Below the pieces are notes generated by a model. It was given only the letters and a program-made list of their open reading frames with translations. It had not been told where the DNA came from and did not search any database. This document shows positions 23,866 through 38,369 of a DNA stretch of 64,000 nt, piece after piece. Position 1 is the first letter of the stretch, and each line of letters begins with the position of its first letter. The stretch spans positions 83,984,981 through 84,048,980 of the forward strand of contig JAMXBB010000004.1 in assembly GCA_024138015.1 (NCBI GenBank), in the 5' to 3' direction. The DNA is from Lumnitzera littorea. Taxonomy: Eukaryota; Streptophyta; Magnoliopsida; Myrtales; Combretaceae. Position numbers and translations under genes: made by a program.

Positions 23866-24828
23866 GATACATCTCCAGGGTTAAACACGAGGAGGAGCAC
23901 CATAATAAAGAAAACTGAAAGAAAATAAAAGGGGGTTTAACAAAATTCGGCTAGCTATCAACTGGATATGACACATCAATCAATCTTATTCGACCTATAA
24001 TCTGCCGGATATGACTCACTGGTCCAAACTATAGAGTTACTTGCTACTACTTTCTACTAAAGAGAATAGATAAGAGTTAAAAGGATAATGTGAATACTGG
24101 GGTTGCTCATAAAAAAGGAAACTTATATTAATTCTGATGATAAGGGTGATGATGTCTATGTACAACAAATGGAGGTTTTTATACTAGTCCCATTAAGGTT
24201 ACACCACATAAGGAAAAGACAAAAATGGGTAATTTACAAATATAATACATGAAATATACTAAAAGGGGTAAAAGAGACAAAGATATTATATACGAAAAAA
24301 GTAAAGAATCATTTTAGAATATTGTACCAAAAGACACGTATCATGTAGTGGCTGGTAGCTTAGAATATAATACAATTCAAACAAAGTGGAGGAAAAGAGT
24401 CTATAGTTAGAGCCGACTTGATTTGGTTTAGGTTAGAGCTTAATCAGTCGAAGATGTTTAGATCCCCTTCGGGTCGAGTATCTTACAATTCGGCATGGAC
24501 TGGGGTTAGATACTAGTTGACTTGGACAGAAATTTGAGGTTGGTTTACTCGAACACTATTTGGGTCTTAGAAAAATCTTAGCGATTAGTACGGCTGCTTG
24601 GCAGGTTGGTTTATATACTTAGTAGGTTAGCATGTTTGGTTGGTAGCTTTAGGAACCATATTGGTGCACGTAAGAGCTTAGTATTTAGGTTGGCCATAAA
24701 GTGAAATATGGAGGTCACAGTAGGAATCCTTGTCTTGGATGGGGCTTTGAGCTAGTATTGTTCAGATAAGTCCTTGAAATCTTCTAACTCAGCTGCATGT
24801 GATTGATCCGGAGAGTTGATTCTTATCA
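23866..24828 (-). mobile_element. Gypsy family 2 LTR (-)
   Basis: Reverse-oriented partner of the LTR at 14301-15205. On the minus strand it starts TGATAAGAATCAACTC at 24828. Shared stretches include atcaatcacatgcag and gtatatttcatgtatt. It is the 5' LTR of the minus-oriented element. The inner edge is estimated from the neighbouring primer site. Confidence 0.7.
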
Positions 24829-27800
24829 AATGTCCATTTTGCAATAGTGTTGTTCATACATATACTTGATTAATAATATAGCTTGACATAGATATAAATG
24901 ATAGGGAATCATTTTGGAAATATACAAATAGCAAACTCTTTGAGTCAACTTCTAACTCGATTTCTAAGCCCCAATTTGTTGTGCATCTTCAACTAATTGT
25001 GGTTGTAACCTAACTTTTGACTCATGCGTCACACCGTAAATCATCGAATCATTTCATTTTGACACTAACTTCACCATATCCATACTCCACCAAATTAGTC
25101 TATTACTCGAAAGCTCAATTACAACCATGTTATAATGCATGCAAGTTAAATTACTTAGAGAAACATCACCTTTAAGTGCTTTGGTCTCTTTGTTCCATGT
25201 TAAATCAAAATTACCTAAAATCCAACTTCTTAATTTTTCAAAACTCTCCACATAGTATTAAAATAGACCTTTTATGGAACTTGTACACAAAATTTAGGAT
25301 TGAAACTACATCATTTACCTACTAAAAATATGATACAAAATTCATTTTTACGTGTAATTTTTTAAGGAACCCATATAACCAATTTTAATTTCCAAAATCC
25401 AGTTTCATTTTTAGATTCTACATATAAAATTACATAGGAATACTGGGTTTCGTGATTTTTAGACAACATTTTCTATTTTTAGAATTTAATAGAAAATCAG
25501 AGTAAAGTGAGTACTCCTTGGTGTTTAGGTTTCTGGCCATATTTGTCAATCTTAGGTGTATCTACCGTGCAAGGTGGGTCATTTCCCATCGGTGATGTTC
25601 ATCACTTGCTGTTAGGTTGCTTGATGGCTAACAAACTATGACAATCCAAAATTTTCACTATATTTTGTAATATTTTTCCTAAATTATTTTTTAAGCCTTC
25701 CTAAGAAAATCTAATTTATTTCTGGAACCTAAACCAACTAAAAATTGTACCAATAACAAGCTTAGGCTTTATATGGAGTTATAGGGGTCGGTGGGAAATT
25801 TTCTAGCAAGATATGTGTAAACTTTCCCTTATTTCCTAATATTTATGTGTCACTAACTTAAACATTCACCTACTCATCTATTCCCTAAGTTATGCCACAC
25901 ATACAACTTCTCAATGAAGTTATCCTAAGTGTTGTATTACCTTTTAATCAATTTCCCATGAATCTTGCCATATTACAATAATATAATATATATATTATGG
26001 GTTTCAATTACGGATGCATATGTGATAACCAAATATATTTAACATGCGTAGATATTTCCTAAACACTGTTTAATGCCTTTTTATTTATTTTATTGTTTAA
26101 GTAATTTATCTTTAAAAACTTGTTAATTGTCGAAACTCCAATCGTCAGTTTCTAATAAATAACTGGTAGTATACTTATAACTAGATTTTAGCTATATTAT
26201 TATGATTATTATTATCACCACTTCATTTCCAAAACTCAACTCTTGGGGTTAGTCTTATGAAGTTTTATTGCCTCTTCATAGCTTCTACACTTGTATGAAG
26301 AATTTCTAAAATTGTTCTAACGTTTATATACTAGTAAGTAGTAACTAATTTTACAAGGTTTCACAGTTCGGAGCACTTTGTTTGACCTAATGTTATTACT
26401 ACTATAAATCTAGAAAAATGTGAAAAATATGGGTTTAAAACATGGTTGATTGAGTAATTTAATGATAGAAACAAGTGATTTGGTGCTAAAAGGGGTTAAA
26501 TATGGTCATTGGAAGTGAAGTAGTGTTGATATGAGGTAATGGGTGATTTAGGATAGATTATTTAATCCATGTGATGCTACTATAAACCTAGAGTTTTTGG
26601 AAAATTTAAGTTTGTAATAAAGTTTAATCAGGATCAAGTTTGGAGTGATTTGGAGTTAAAATAACTAAGTTGTGATAATTTGAAGTTATATAATGTTGAT
26701 TAGTAGTAAGTTGAAACTTTTTTATAATTTATTGCACTTTGATGGTTGAAGTTAATGCTTAATTGATGAATGAATATGAGTTTAATGCTATAATTTTCCA
26801 GATTTGGTTGTTCTTGAAGTTCAATCTTTCTTTCCATATTGATTTGTTTGATTAAATTTATTGTATGTGTAATATATGGTAAGAATAGATAGAATCGATT
26901 AGAAGCATTGAATATTCATAATTGTTCATCTTTTGCATTCAAATGTTCATATTTATGTTCAAATGTTCATCATGACGTTGAAAGTGTTCCTGATGAAATT
27001 AATCAATTTGATTCGATTTAGTTCCTAAAAATCATCAAAAACATGTTATTCAAATGATTTGAGCTAAGTAGTGAATCAAATATATTTTGAGCGAATGAAT
27101 TCAAATCTTCACTCCAAATTAACAAAATCAACACATATTTTTCCCAACACGATCTCAAAGATTTCAATCAAACTCCATTTAGGAACAACTTTGATATCCA
27201 TGAATATGTGTTAGCGCATTTAATGGCGTTATTCGAAATATTAGTAAGTTTGTACGTGAGCATGTGATTAATGATCTCATAATATTATCTAATATTATAA
27301 TTAGCATAACTAAATAATAAATGGAGAAATTAATTAAATATTAATAAAATATGATTTAGGATAGCATCCCCTTGGACCAATAGATCCAAACTTAGTTCAT
27401 AGAGAACCGAACCGATTTGCATCCCATCAGTTCAATCGAACTAATTTCTAACCTAGTTTGACTAACTAATTAATAGATTGACTTTAATTGATTAGTATTA
27501 GGTCTAAACCCTTAAGATTGAATCAAATTCCAAAACTATTCCCAAGATGGTTTTGTCAAACCATTAATCGGTTCATCAACTTATGAACCAATTCAATTAA
27601 GTAGTTAAGGTTATAACTAATCAATGGGCCATGGTAATATAAAAGACTTAGACAACAAATTAGACTAATTTGCCAAGCTAATTAGGTAGGTCAATTTAGT
27701 ATATGGGCCTATAAGCTTAATGGGCCTACTTAGTCAAATACTAAGTTAAAGCCTATTAGGCCAATAGATGAACCTAAGTTATAGGCTTAAGTAATCACCA

Positions 27801-30800
27801 ATAATCACATAAAAGTTTTTAACTACTTATCTTCTTTTGGCATGTCTTTGGACTTGTGTTTCAGTATCAGCTTTCAGCTTTGGTTTATGTTGATTCACTT
27901 GTATGTATGGGATGATCTTTTGGGTTACGTGCTAGTATTAGGTCAAAAATGGACTAATACATAAACTTGTCCTTAAAATGTAATTGTATGCTACTTATGC
28001 TTAGTTATCGAATCAAGATGGTAATAAAAGGTATCGTTACTATGGAGAGAACAACGTTAAAGGGCCTTAGAAGTGGAGAGAAGTCATGTTAGGAGTAGTT
28101 TGGAGGTATGGGATTCGAAGGGCTATACATGGATAGATTATGACCTAGGTGGCTTGATGACCTATTAGGACTCTCCATAGGCATTGTAACGTGAGATATA
28201 CATCCTATTGTATTGTATTATTTCATTTTGTAATTGTTTGGTATTAGATGTGGTAGTTAGATATGCCTATCAACCCCTAATGGATATTGTGGTATCGTTA
28301 GACCATGTTGTTCACTAGAGTATTCAAAATCATGAATACTCCAATGCTATTTGTTTATGCTTAAAGTTTATATATTAAATGGATTGGCTATTACATTAGA
28401 ATTAGATCTACGAAGCATGTGTATATGGATGTATCAATTTTCCAATAATTATCTCTTTGTAAAGTTTTTTCCAGAGTATTCGACCATCATAAATGTTTAG
28501 CAAAATTAATGAATGATTTCATAAATTAAAATTAGCTAGAAACTCATGCGAGAGTAGTAAGTCTTCACGTGTAGACTTTAGGGTCATACATGATGATCTA
28601 TCGTATATCCAAAGTCTCTAAGTGTGACACTAAGAGTTGCAACCATAAAATAAAATTCCAAATAAAAATCTCACAAAACTCAATAAGTGGTTTAGGAAGC
28701 CCACAATAGACCTAAACATGAGCTTAAGCCCATCAAGGCCTTTAAACTTAAAAGAATAGACATGGGCCTAACTCCTAATGGATCATCTAAAGATTTAGCC
28801 TTAGACTAATAAAATAAAAGCCTAACAACTAATAAAAAAAAAGGCCCAATAACTAATAAATAAGTTTAGGCCTAAGTTGAAGCCTAATTCACCTTAAGTT
28901 AAGCCTTAAAGAGACAAAACAAACTAAAAGAAGCTCATAGCCCAAGACTTATATAACCTTTCAACTTCTTAGGCTTGATTATTAATAAAAGCTCAATTAA
29001 TATTAAAAATTGACTAAAATTGGACATTACACACTTAAGCTTACAATAGAGGCCAAAACTAGCTAAGTTTAGTAGAGTAACTTATGACCTACGAATTTGA
29101 CCTTACCAAACCTTATGATTGCTAGTCCTAACCTTGTGAAGGTACGTTTAAAACTGTATGAAATTGACTATAAGAATGTGAAAATCGGATCTAAAATAAA
29201 GAAGGTTATGACCAAAACAAGATTTAGTCCCAATTAGGAAAATATAGCGAATTTAACTTAGATAATTAAATAGTTTCACCATGAGCTTGCAGTGTTATCA
29301 TCACTTTAATTACCAAACCACTTTGAAATCAATCCCAAGGTACTAAGGATTTCTACAACTATTACAAATTTGTTTTTTTTAATTTCCCCTGACATGTCAT
29401 ATTAATTAGTTATATTTATGTACAAGTCAAAATATACCTTAGTGGAATTATTATGGAGGGACTTCAATACAGAAAGGTAGAAATAAAACCAACTCCATAC
29501 AACATAGTAATTAAAGATGACACATATAAAGGATAAATAGTTGTCGAGTTGAAATTCATTGCCAAAGTAAGTAAAATTTCATTTCTTATTCATTTGGCAT
29601 AATAAATATGAATTATATTTCTCAAAACACTATCATACATAAATATTGAATATATAATGTGGTCCTACGATGCTCTAAAAACTTAAGGGCTCGAAGGTCC
29701 ACCAACATAACCTCATATTGGAATATCAACAAAGGCCCAAATTGAAATCTTAAATCTCTTAATAGAATCATCCAAGAAATTTCATCATAGTAATCTCAAA
29801 AGAGTCGTGGTAATACAATCATGACAGTAGTTGAAAGTAGAAATTTATCAAAGTAAATCATACTATGAAAAATGATCATAACACTAGTCAACCAATCCTG
29901 CATAAACTCTAAAATTCTCTAAATCATCATTGTAGTAATTGTCCTTAGCTAAAATTTTTTTTAAGAGAATGAGCTCTGAAAAACCTAATGCATTAGCAAC
30001 TAAAACCAACACATTGTACATCACATGGGCCTATTCTAATATAGTAAGCAATTGCCATTTAATATATATTAGCATTAAAGTGAAACATGCAATATGGTAG
30101 TACTTATGACTCTAGATATCACAATTAGAAACTAAGGGGTCCATTCCTAGAGGGCTTGTAATGCTTTAAAAGGGGGTTGATAGGATTGATTAAAATTGTT
30201 ATATTACATGTGTACCTGTGATATAAGAACTATCTTGTAAGTTAGAGGTTAAAAGATAGTAAATTTCATATATGATCTATCCTATTACATATATGTTTGA
30301 TTACAATATAACTATGGATGACCCAACAACCTACAATCCACTAAAATGTAAAGAGACGGTATCTTCTACCAAATAATAAGAAAAGATAGTTAAACCATAA
30401 CAATCACATAAGCTACTAGATATTCTAAAAGTTCTATTCAACTATATAACTTACTTTTCTAAACCTATCGTTCTATTTCACAGCTTGATAAGGCACTCAA
30501 CACTTAGATCCTAGCTTGTATGACTTGCAAAATAAACTATTAGGAGATAAGCCATATCCAATTTAATAAGATATCCACTCCTATCATACCGCTAAGCATA
30601 TTGTCAAACAATTCATTAAGCAACCATATGAATGTATGTACAAGGGGTATGCCAAAAAAATTTGGTTTACGCCTTCTGAAGTTAGGGATGAAGATTCATT
30701 GGTACCAATCAGATCCAAGTTTCAGCACTTGGGCTTCTCACCATAAATGAAATTCCATATTTCATTTCTAGAAGAAGAGGTTTTTATTTCCATAAACTGA

Positions 30801-31439
30801 TTTCAAGTGAAGCGCTAAGCATGGTTGTGAGGTGGTCTTCATAGTCCACGCTCACACATTAAGTTGAGATCTCAAGATACAATCCTTAATCATATGGTTG
30901 TCGTCTCTAGCACCTCATAAGCCCACAGGTTAAGATAGGGCACTTGTCATACGAGTGCACCATACTATAACAAAATAGTTTCCACTTTTAATAAAAACAA
31001 CCCTTGCAAAACCCTTCTTTGTCTCTTGTATGATGTGATGGTCAGAATAACAAATGCAATGTCATGCTCATTTTATTAATTAAACTCAACATAATTAGGT
31101 TTGATTCATTTAAATGATTAAGCAATTCATAGGCACTCGCAATAAACAACATATTGATAATATAATACGCATTTTGTTTTCTTGTAATTAAAGTCTCTTT
31201 ACATGATATTTAAACAAGTAACAATTACATGCAAGAATTCCATATATCCCAAGCAATCAAATTAGCTCTCTTTAATTAATCGTGTAACTAAACTAAATAT
31301 ACAAAACAAGTAGATTCGTCGAGATAATCACTTGATCATGAGGCTTCCACATAATAGTTTTCGCAAACTCAATAATGATTTCTATAGTTCTAAGATTAGA
31401 TAGAAACCCACTCTAATGTTTATAGTAGCCTTATGCAAA
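24829..31439. other. AT-rich stretch without recognisable gene
   Basis: No coding region, RNA gene or complete element supported. Short open frames here (for example on the minus strand at 25054-25251) have no recognisable domain. Two patches rich in ggcct/aggcc words (27640-27830 and 28690-29000) look like decayed LTR or intergenic repeat but could not be bounded. Confidence 0.5.
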
Positions 31440-31900
31440 CTATTTAAGCAAGAAACATGGAGGACTACCACGCCTTAGTAGATTTGGGGAATGGCAAAGT
31501 CTACATAAAAGAGGAGATCGATATATGAGCCATTGGATCAATACAAATGCTTCAACAATTGCTAGCAATAGCAAACCTTAGTCATTTATTTTAGAATGAT
31601 CCAATGGTCGAGATTAACTTCCAAAACCTATAAATAGGAGACTAATACTTTCATTTCCAATACATTCTACTTGTAAGGTTTAAGATGAAGCTTTGTTGAA
31701 ATGCCTCCATAGAACAACAACAAATTACTTAAGACTAGATTAAGAAACTAGTGAATCTACTTATTGTAATGCTCTATCATTCAGCGCATCACGAGACATC
31801 GAGCTTATCTATTCCTTCTCCCATATATCTTTACACATCCATACTTATGTATTGGATTAAGTAATTTCCAAATTTGACTTGATTACGAGTAGCACGTAAT
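31440..31900 (+). mobile_element. LTR-like promoter block (uncertain)
   Basis: Contains inverted arms CCATTGGATCA (31530-31540) and TGATCCAATGG (31597-31607), then a TATA box in acctataaatagga (31628-31637) and a T/C-rich leader. This resembles the U3 promoter of plant LTR elements. No coding sequence or termini were found, so the class is unknown. Confidence 0.3.
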
Positions 31901-34900
31901 TGACCATCAACAATAACCCCACTCCAATATATTTCTAGAACTTATATAAAATAGAGAAATTCTTGTGATTTTATATAATATATAAGTGTAGCAACATTGT
32001 GTAATTATCCAAACCTCAATAAACCATAAATATACTAAAGTAAGCCTTAAAGTATAAGAAGTAAGACTATAATAATATGTCAAATGATTTAGATAGTGTT
32101 AAAGTATTATCACTCCCACTTACAGGTATCACAATTGATATACAAGTCTAACTTGGTTCCACTTATTCAGAAGGGAGTAAGTTTAAGGTTCAACGAGAAA
32201 ACCATGGTACATTATGTTTTTTATGTGTGAAGAAAGCTACTCCTGGCTGAACAAGCCCAAATATAAAGAGAGCCACTAAGTTTACCTACATAATGAAAAA
32301 AGAAGAAGAGAGAAATAATTATCAAAACTAGTAATGCTAAATGTGATATAATTGATGAATGCTCAAATTAATGTAAAGTGACTTATCCAATACCATTATA
32401 AAGACTTGATTTCCTAAATGATGATTCGATCATTGTAATTAAATTCTAAGGAATCCATTCATTTTACCATTTTGAATTGAGGCATGTTGTCTAGGTTTGG
32501 AACTAATCCAAATAATATAACTTAGGTTTGGTTTGATTTGTTTTATAGATTAAGCCATAATTTATAGGACAATAAAATGTACATAAATCATACGTAATTT
32601 CACATTACAAGTACTTGCATTATCACTATAAAAGGGGTTAATGAAGTCAATATCTAGACAATTAAAGGATTTCAAAGGTGCCATAATAATTTCATTCATA
32701 AAAACAAATGAGACATTTCTTTGGTTTTTAAAACAGTTTATTTTGGTTCAATTTGTTCATCTAAAATCAATTGTCAATTTTATTTAGGAATTTTCCAAAC
32801 TGAACTAGAAAAATATGATATTTTCAAATTGGTTTTATTCATTTCATCTTACAATCTTGTTGGATTTGATTGTTCTTTTTACCTAACCACAAATGTAGAT
32901 ATACTCGGATAAGAAAAAGATTATAAGTGAGAAAAATAATCTCTTTTCTAACCACTAGTTAACGTAGTTATTGAAACTTTTTTTTTTTTTTTTTTTTGCT
33001 AATTATTACACATAGTATAACTTTGGGGGAGGAAGAATTATACTTGGTCCATCCCGTTAGAAGATCAATATTCTTATCACTAAACTATAACCATCTTGAC
33101 TAGTTATTATAACTTGAAGTTTGCAAGTTGTATTCAAAGTGTACACCCTTGCATGAACCTGAATATGGAATATGCCATAAAATAAAATAATGATATTGAT
33201 ATGTATTGGAATAAATTATATTGATGGTTTCTATAATTTTTTTAAAATTATATTGACAACTCTAATTTTTTATTTTTTTCGAGTTGTATGCTTACCTCCT
33301 TTTGATATGTATTCAGCCTATATTTATAAAAGTTATTAGGAAGGACTTTTATATTTATGAAAACTTATCTACGGAGTATTTATATGTTTTTTGAAAACTT
33401 TTAGGAATCCAATAAAACATAAAAGAGAGAATAGATGTGCAATTGTGGATATATACATTTGATAGTCACATACGTATTGCATATGTACAAAACATAAAAA
33501 TTGATTGGCTAAGTAAACCGTTGAAAATTTTTAAAACTCAAAGAAAAATTGGAACTTCTAAGTTCCTTTTCCAATTGTATAATTAGTATATTAGGGTGGC
33601 AAAAACAATATAATATATGATAAATACCTCGGAAAGTATGCCCATAAACAGCCCACTTAGTCCATTGACTAGCTCTAGCATACTTCGTATTATGATCACC
33701 CAGTCACCAAGATTAGGTTTGTGCCACTACAAAAGGGTTGAAATAAGAAAACGAGTTAAAAAGCCCATGTCACTACAATCCATTCTTACATTGTTTGCCC
33801 GCCCAAATGGTGTTATTCTCTTTTTCTTTTTCATTTTTTTTTCCTTTTCATGATTCATTTCTACTTTCTATCATCAATGTTACTTTTAGCAATATTTAAT
33901 AGTTGCATATAGTGTTATCTAACCCGATTGCTCCACTCGGTAAAATCGATTTAGAACACCTCCTTGATCTTTATTGACTATGACCTTGGGTCAAATCAGT
34001 CGGTCTAATCTCGTATTTATATGATCCAAATGGATTTTGTGAAAGAATATAATATTTTTTTCTAAAAAAGACACCAATTTATTAAGAAATAACAGTAGAT
34101 ATAAGAAAAATAAATACAAATTATAAAAAAACTTAATTTTCAAATCTTAATAAAATTTAAATAACTTTATTACTTAATAAATAAATATAAATTATATTTT
34201 AACATTTTCATTCACTTCAACAGTTTGACTTTCTTAATTTTTAAACTCTTCTTATTTAAGGATTAACCTTCCCATTCGGAATGAGAAGATAATCCCTAGA
34301 TTTTATTTTACCATGTGGGGCTACTAAGTAGCTTTTGACTCAATTTTGGTGTGCCTATTGTTTACTTCTATGGAGCAATTACTTTTATATATTATAAAAA
34401 TAATTTATTTTTTTCCCTGACTGGCAAAGTAAGTACGTTTATTTATAGTTGAGCTAATTCAAGTGTGAGCAAAATATAAGAGTTTGATTGACTTTATTTA
34501 TTCTTCCGTCTTAAAACCAATGTAGTGAGAATAACAAATTTCAAGCTCATCGTCCTTTATGGCCAAAATAAACAATTTAGTTTTTTTAAATTTTGGTGAT
34601 AAATAATTTGGTATGTAAACTTTAAATTGAACGATTAAATAGACATCAGTATGGATCAATTAAATCTTAAACTTTGCCTATCACCTAAAATATTTCTTTT
34701 GTTTATATTCTAACAAGGGATCATAGGATATTGTGTATATTTCTCATCTATCCCATTTAGCTAAATGAGGCAAAATAATATTATAGATACCACACAATAT
34801 TGTGAGCTTATTAAGGTAGGTACAACTATATAAGGATTTATCCATATTCTATTCATCAAGGTGTAGATTTTCAAATTTTAAAACCAAATTACCCTATATC

Positions 34901-35764
34901 CCCCTGAAACTTATATTCCTAAACCTATGGGTACAAGGTATTCTTATAACTTGCAAATTTTATTACTTTTTAATAAATTTAAAGTTTATATGATATTAAA
35001 AAAGCAATCTATATGTGTAGGTAAAAAAAAAAAAATTCTATATTTAGTGTTACATATTCTTCATATGTAAATAAGTGAAATGAAAAAAAAAATATATATC
35101 TTACCTTCATTATTTCAACTTTATGTGATCTTACTATATAGCAAATGAGAATGAACAAGGAGGAAGAGAGGAAAAACGTAAAATTGGAGAGGAAGAAGGG
35201 AAATGATGAAAACATAAAGTGAGTAAGGTGACATTAGGTTTAACTATTTAAGGTTATTAATTTATGTGCTTGAGCTCTTTTGTTTTTCTAATAGTAAAAA
35301 CTTTTATTGGCCAAACGAAGTAATATTATGATTTATTATTCATTTATCAATATTATTAGATAATTTTTCATAGTATACATACATGGTACCTTAAAATTTA
35401 TATCCTTTATATCTTAGAGTATAAATTTTAATATCGATAGGAGATAGAAAAACCTCTTCATACCCATATTTTGCTTTATAGGAGTAGGTTCAAAAAAATT
35501 TATAAACGGACCAACCTTATGATTATTAATATATACTCCAAGCTAATTGAGTAGAATATGGGATACAAGGTACACATTTGTAAATATATGGAAATTTAAA
35601 CTATAATTTATGAAAGAGATAAATTGTAAATATATCGTCTTGTATTTGATTTGTATGTGTTTAACTCTTTATATTAAAAAATTGAGCATCTATGACCTCA
35701 AATATTTAAGAAAGCGTATTTTAACTTCTACATTACCAATTTGTGTTTGATTTTATACCCTTTT
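31901..35764. other. AT-rich stretch without recognisable gene
   Basis: Nothing firmly supported. T-runs at about 32979-32998 and 35760-35770 and an A-run near 35023. Short open frames at 32721-32912, 33617-33853 and 35009-35215 are low-complexity and lack recognisable domains. Confidence 0.5.
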
Positions 35765-37010
35765 TTTTTAAGTATAAAAAAGTCCTCAACATTTTTTATA
35801 TATTTATTTTAGTCATTGAAGTTTCAAAAAATTTCATTTTAATCCTCAATGTTTTCAATTTTTATCAAATTGGTCCTTTTGTCAAATTTTGTTAAGTTTT
35901 CTATTACTATGGATACATGACATCATAGTATTGGTCTATGTATAATTTTCAAAATAAATAAAATATTAAATAATGATAAACATAAAAATATATAGAATAA
36001 TATTTTTAAAAATATTGAAAATTAATAAAAAAAAATCTAACAAATTAAAAAATAAAAATTGCAAAAGCTAAAAAGTAATACCATAACATATATACACTTA
36101 TATAAATAAATAAATATATTTGAAAAATAAAAAAGGCAAAAAACTAAAAAAAAAAAAAAGAAAAGAAATCTAACTACTCAAGATAAGGTATGGTCAATGG
36201 TCACCGAGTGAGGGGTTTTGCACGACCCCCTAAAGGTAATTGTTGACTACCTTCTACTTTAGATGGCTAGATTTCGATTGCCTAAAGCATATGATGTTAA
36301 AGTGGCTCATGTAACTCTTAAGGCGACTATGGGTAGATCACCCCCCTAAGGGTGGCCGTTAAAAAATAAATAAATAAATGAGGAAAAACCCATCGGGTTG
36401 AAGTTAAGTCGTGTTACTCGATTATTACCTAATAGGTTTTTGGTCTTTTATTACTCAATGAGGTCACATGATCCCTCTTGGGTAGTTAGTAGCCACCTAT
36501 GGCTAATCTAAGGATTGCAAAACCCACTTTAACAAGTGGGTCACAACTTGAGCTCATGGGTGGTATAAATTCGATTACCTTTGGGGTTGCATGAAACTAC
36601 CACTTGCCCTTCCCCCCATCCCATAACTAATGGTTGAATTTCAATTTTTTTTCCTTTTTTGGGAAATTTATTAATATATTAATAATATAAATAATTATGT
36701 AAGAAAATATTATTAATATATGTAAGTATCTATGTATTATTTTAGTTTGAAGATTTTTATTTCATTTTGTCTATTTTTTTACATATTTTTATTCTTTTAT
36801 AAAGTATTTTATTATTTTCTATTTATAAAAATATATATGGTCAAATGATGTGCTACCATGTGTCAAATATGGCGGAAAAACTAATGGAACTTAATGGAAT
36901 GACCTACATGACAAAAGTTGAAAACATTGAAGATTGAAATGAAAATTTTGAAATGTTAAGGACTGAAATAGAAAAAAATGCAAACCTTAAGGGGTTTTTT
37001 ATACCTTTTT
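35765..37010. mobile_element. Foldback MITE with long inverted repeats
   Basis: About 1.25 kb. The left arm (35765-about 36000: gtataaaaaagtcctcaac, tttcattttaatcctcaatg, ttggtccttttgtcaaattttg) is inversely repeated at the right (about 36790-37010: gaagattgaaatgaaaat, gttaaggactgaaatag, ttttttatacc). The middle (about 36180-36780) has no coding capacity. Long inverted repeats without a transposase fit a Mutator-like foldback MITE. A clean 9-bp target duplication could not be read because poly-T flanks both ends. The right half is also at 1-594 and 2891-3384. Confidence 0.55.
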
Positions 37011-37675
37011 CTTTTTTTTTTTTTAATTTGACTGTCCTTTTTTATTACTTTATGAAAGGAAAAAAATTGCAAAATAAGGTCTAAAAGTATATTTTTCAAA
37101 TATTTGGAAGTTTGAATGCTTTATTTTAAAAATAAAAGTGCTAAGTATATATAAAAAAAACATACATAAATGAATATGTAATTTACCATTATGAAAAATA
37201 AAAAACGTAAATGAATAGAAAAATATGCTGCATATAGTGACAAACATATGAAAATTCCGGTTTCAAATATGGTGACAATTAAAGGACAAACTTATTCACA
37301 AAATTGGGCCCTACATAAATAAAGAGAAACTAAAATGACTTAGCTATTACATAACACTAAGAAACAATAGATAAAGTATAACCTATATATGCTATTTTAC
37401 ATACACACAAACAAATATATATATATACACATACACAGACAATATACACACATAAAATGATTATATATAATAGAATGTGGACACATGGCTTTAAGCATTT
37501 AGATCATGAGATATTCAAAGGTGAAGAAATTAAGCATATATATTGAGTGAATATAAGAAAGTATATTCGTAATATAAAAGAAAAAATTTAAATAAAATAA
37601 TGGCAACCGTTTGGCAACATGTTTCCATATTCTATAGGCCATGCAAATAGTTCTCTTCTCTGCTCTTTTACGTAC

Positions 37676-38338
37676 CAACTGAATAACGGTGAGAGAGGAG
37701 CTTAAAATTCCTGTAACGATGGCTGATATAGCGAAGCAAATACCGCTTCCAACATCAAAAACCCATAATAAGCCGACAACAATGAAGATAAGAAGATGGA
37801 TCCCAAGTGCTATTCTTGTACGAAGTGCCTGAAAGAGGGGATAAAAAAAACTCATTAAAGGTGTTATGTTAACATAGATTATCTTGTCAACAAGTATATA
37901 TCTTTGGAGATAGTGAGTTAAGTGACTTTACTTAGCAGTATCTACGAGCTCATGACTATATATTTCAGATAAACATCGAGCTTAAACAAAATTAAAAGAC
38001 GTATGAATTTATGATTTACATACCGGACAACAAAATTGAGGACTTTGGAAACGGAAGTACAAGAATGTAATGAAATAAAGCAGCTGAAAGATGAGTGGAG
38101 GGAAGTTGGCACCCATTAGAAACCAAGACGCAGGATACCGACACAAAGCATATAAAATCCAACACATTGAAGTGAAGAAATCCAGTCCAACTATCAATGG
38201 CTGCTCTACTGGTGATGAATATGAGCAAGTTGATAAGTCTAAGATCATGGACCTGCAGAATGACAATTTAAGAGGACATTAATAATGAATCATATCAAAC
38301 CCATTCCATTATATATATATGTATAGATATAGATATGG

Positions 38339-38369
<31 letters not shown>

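Noticed and set aside
31440..31900. Endogenous pararetrovirus
   Set aside because: Only a promoter-like layout; no coat, protease or polymerase remains nearby.
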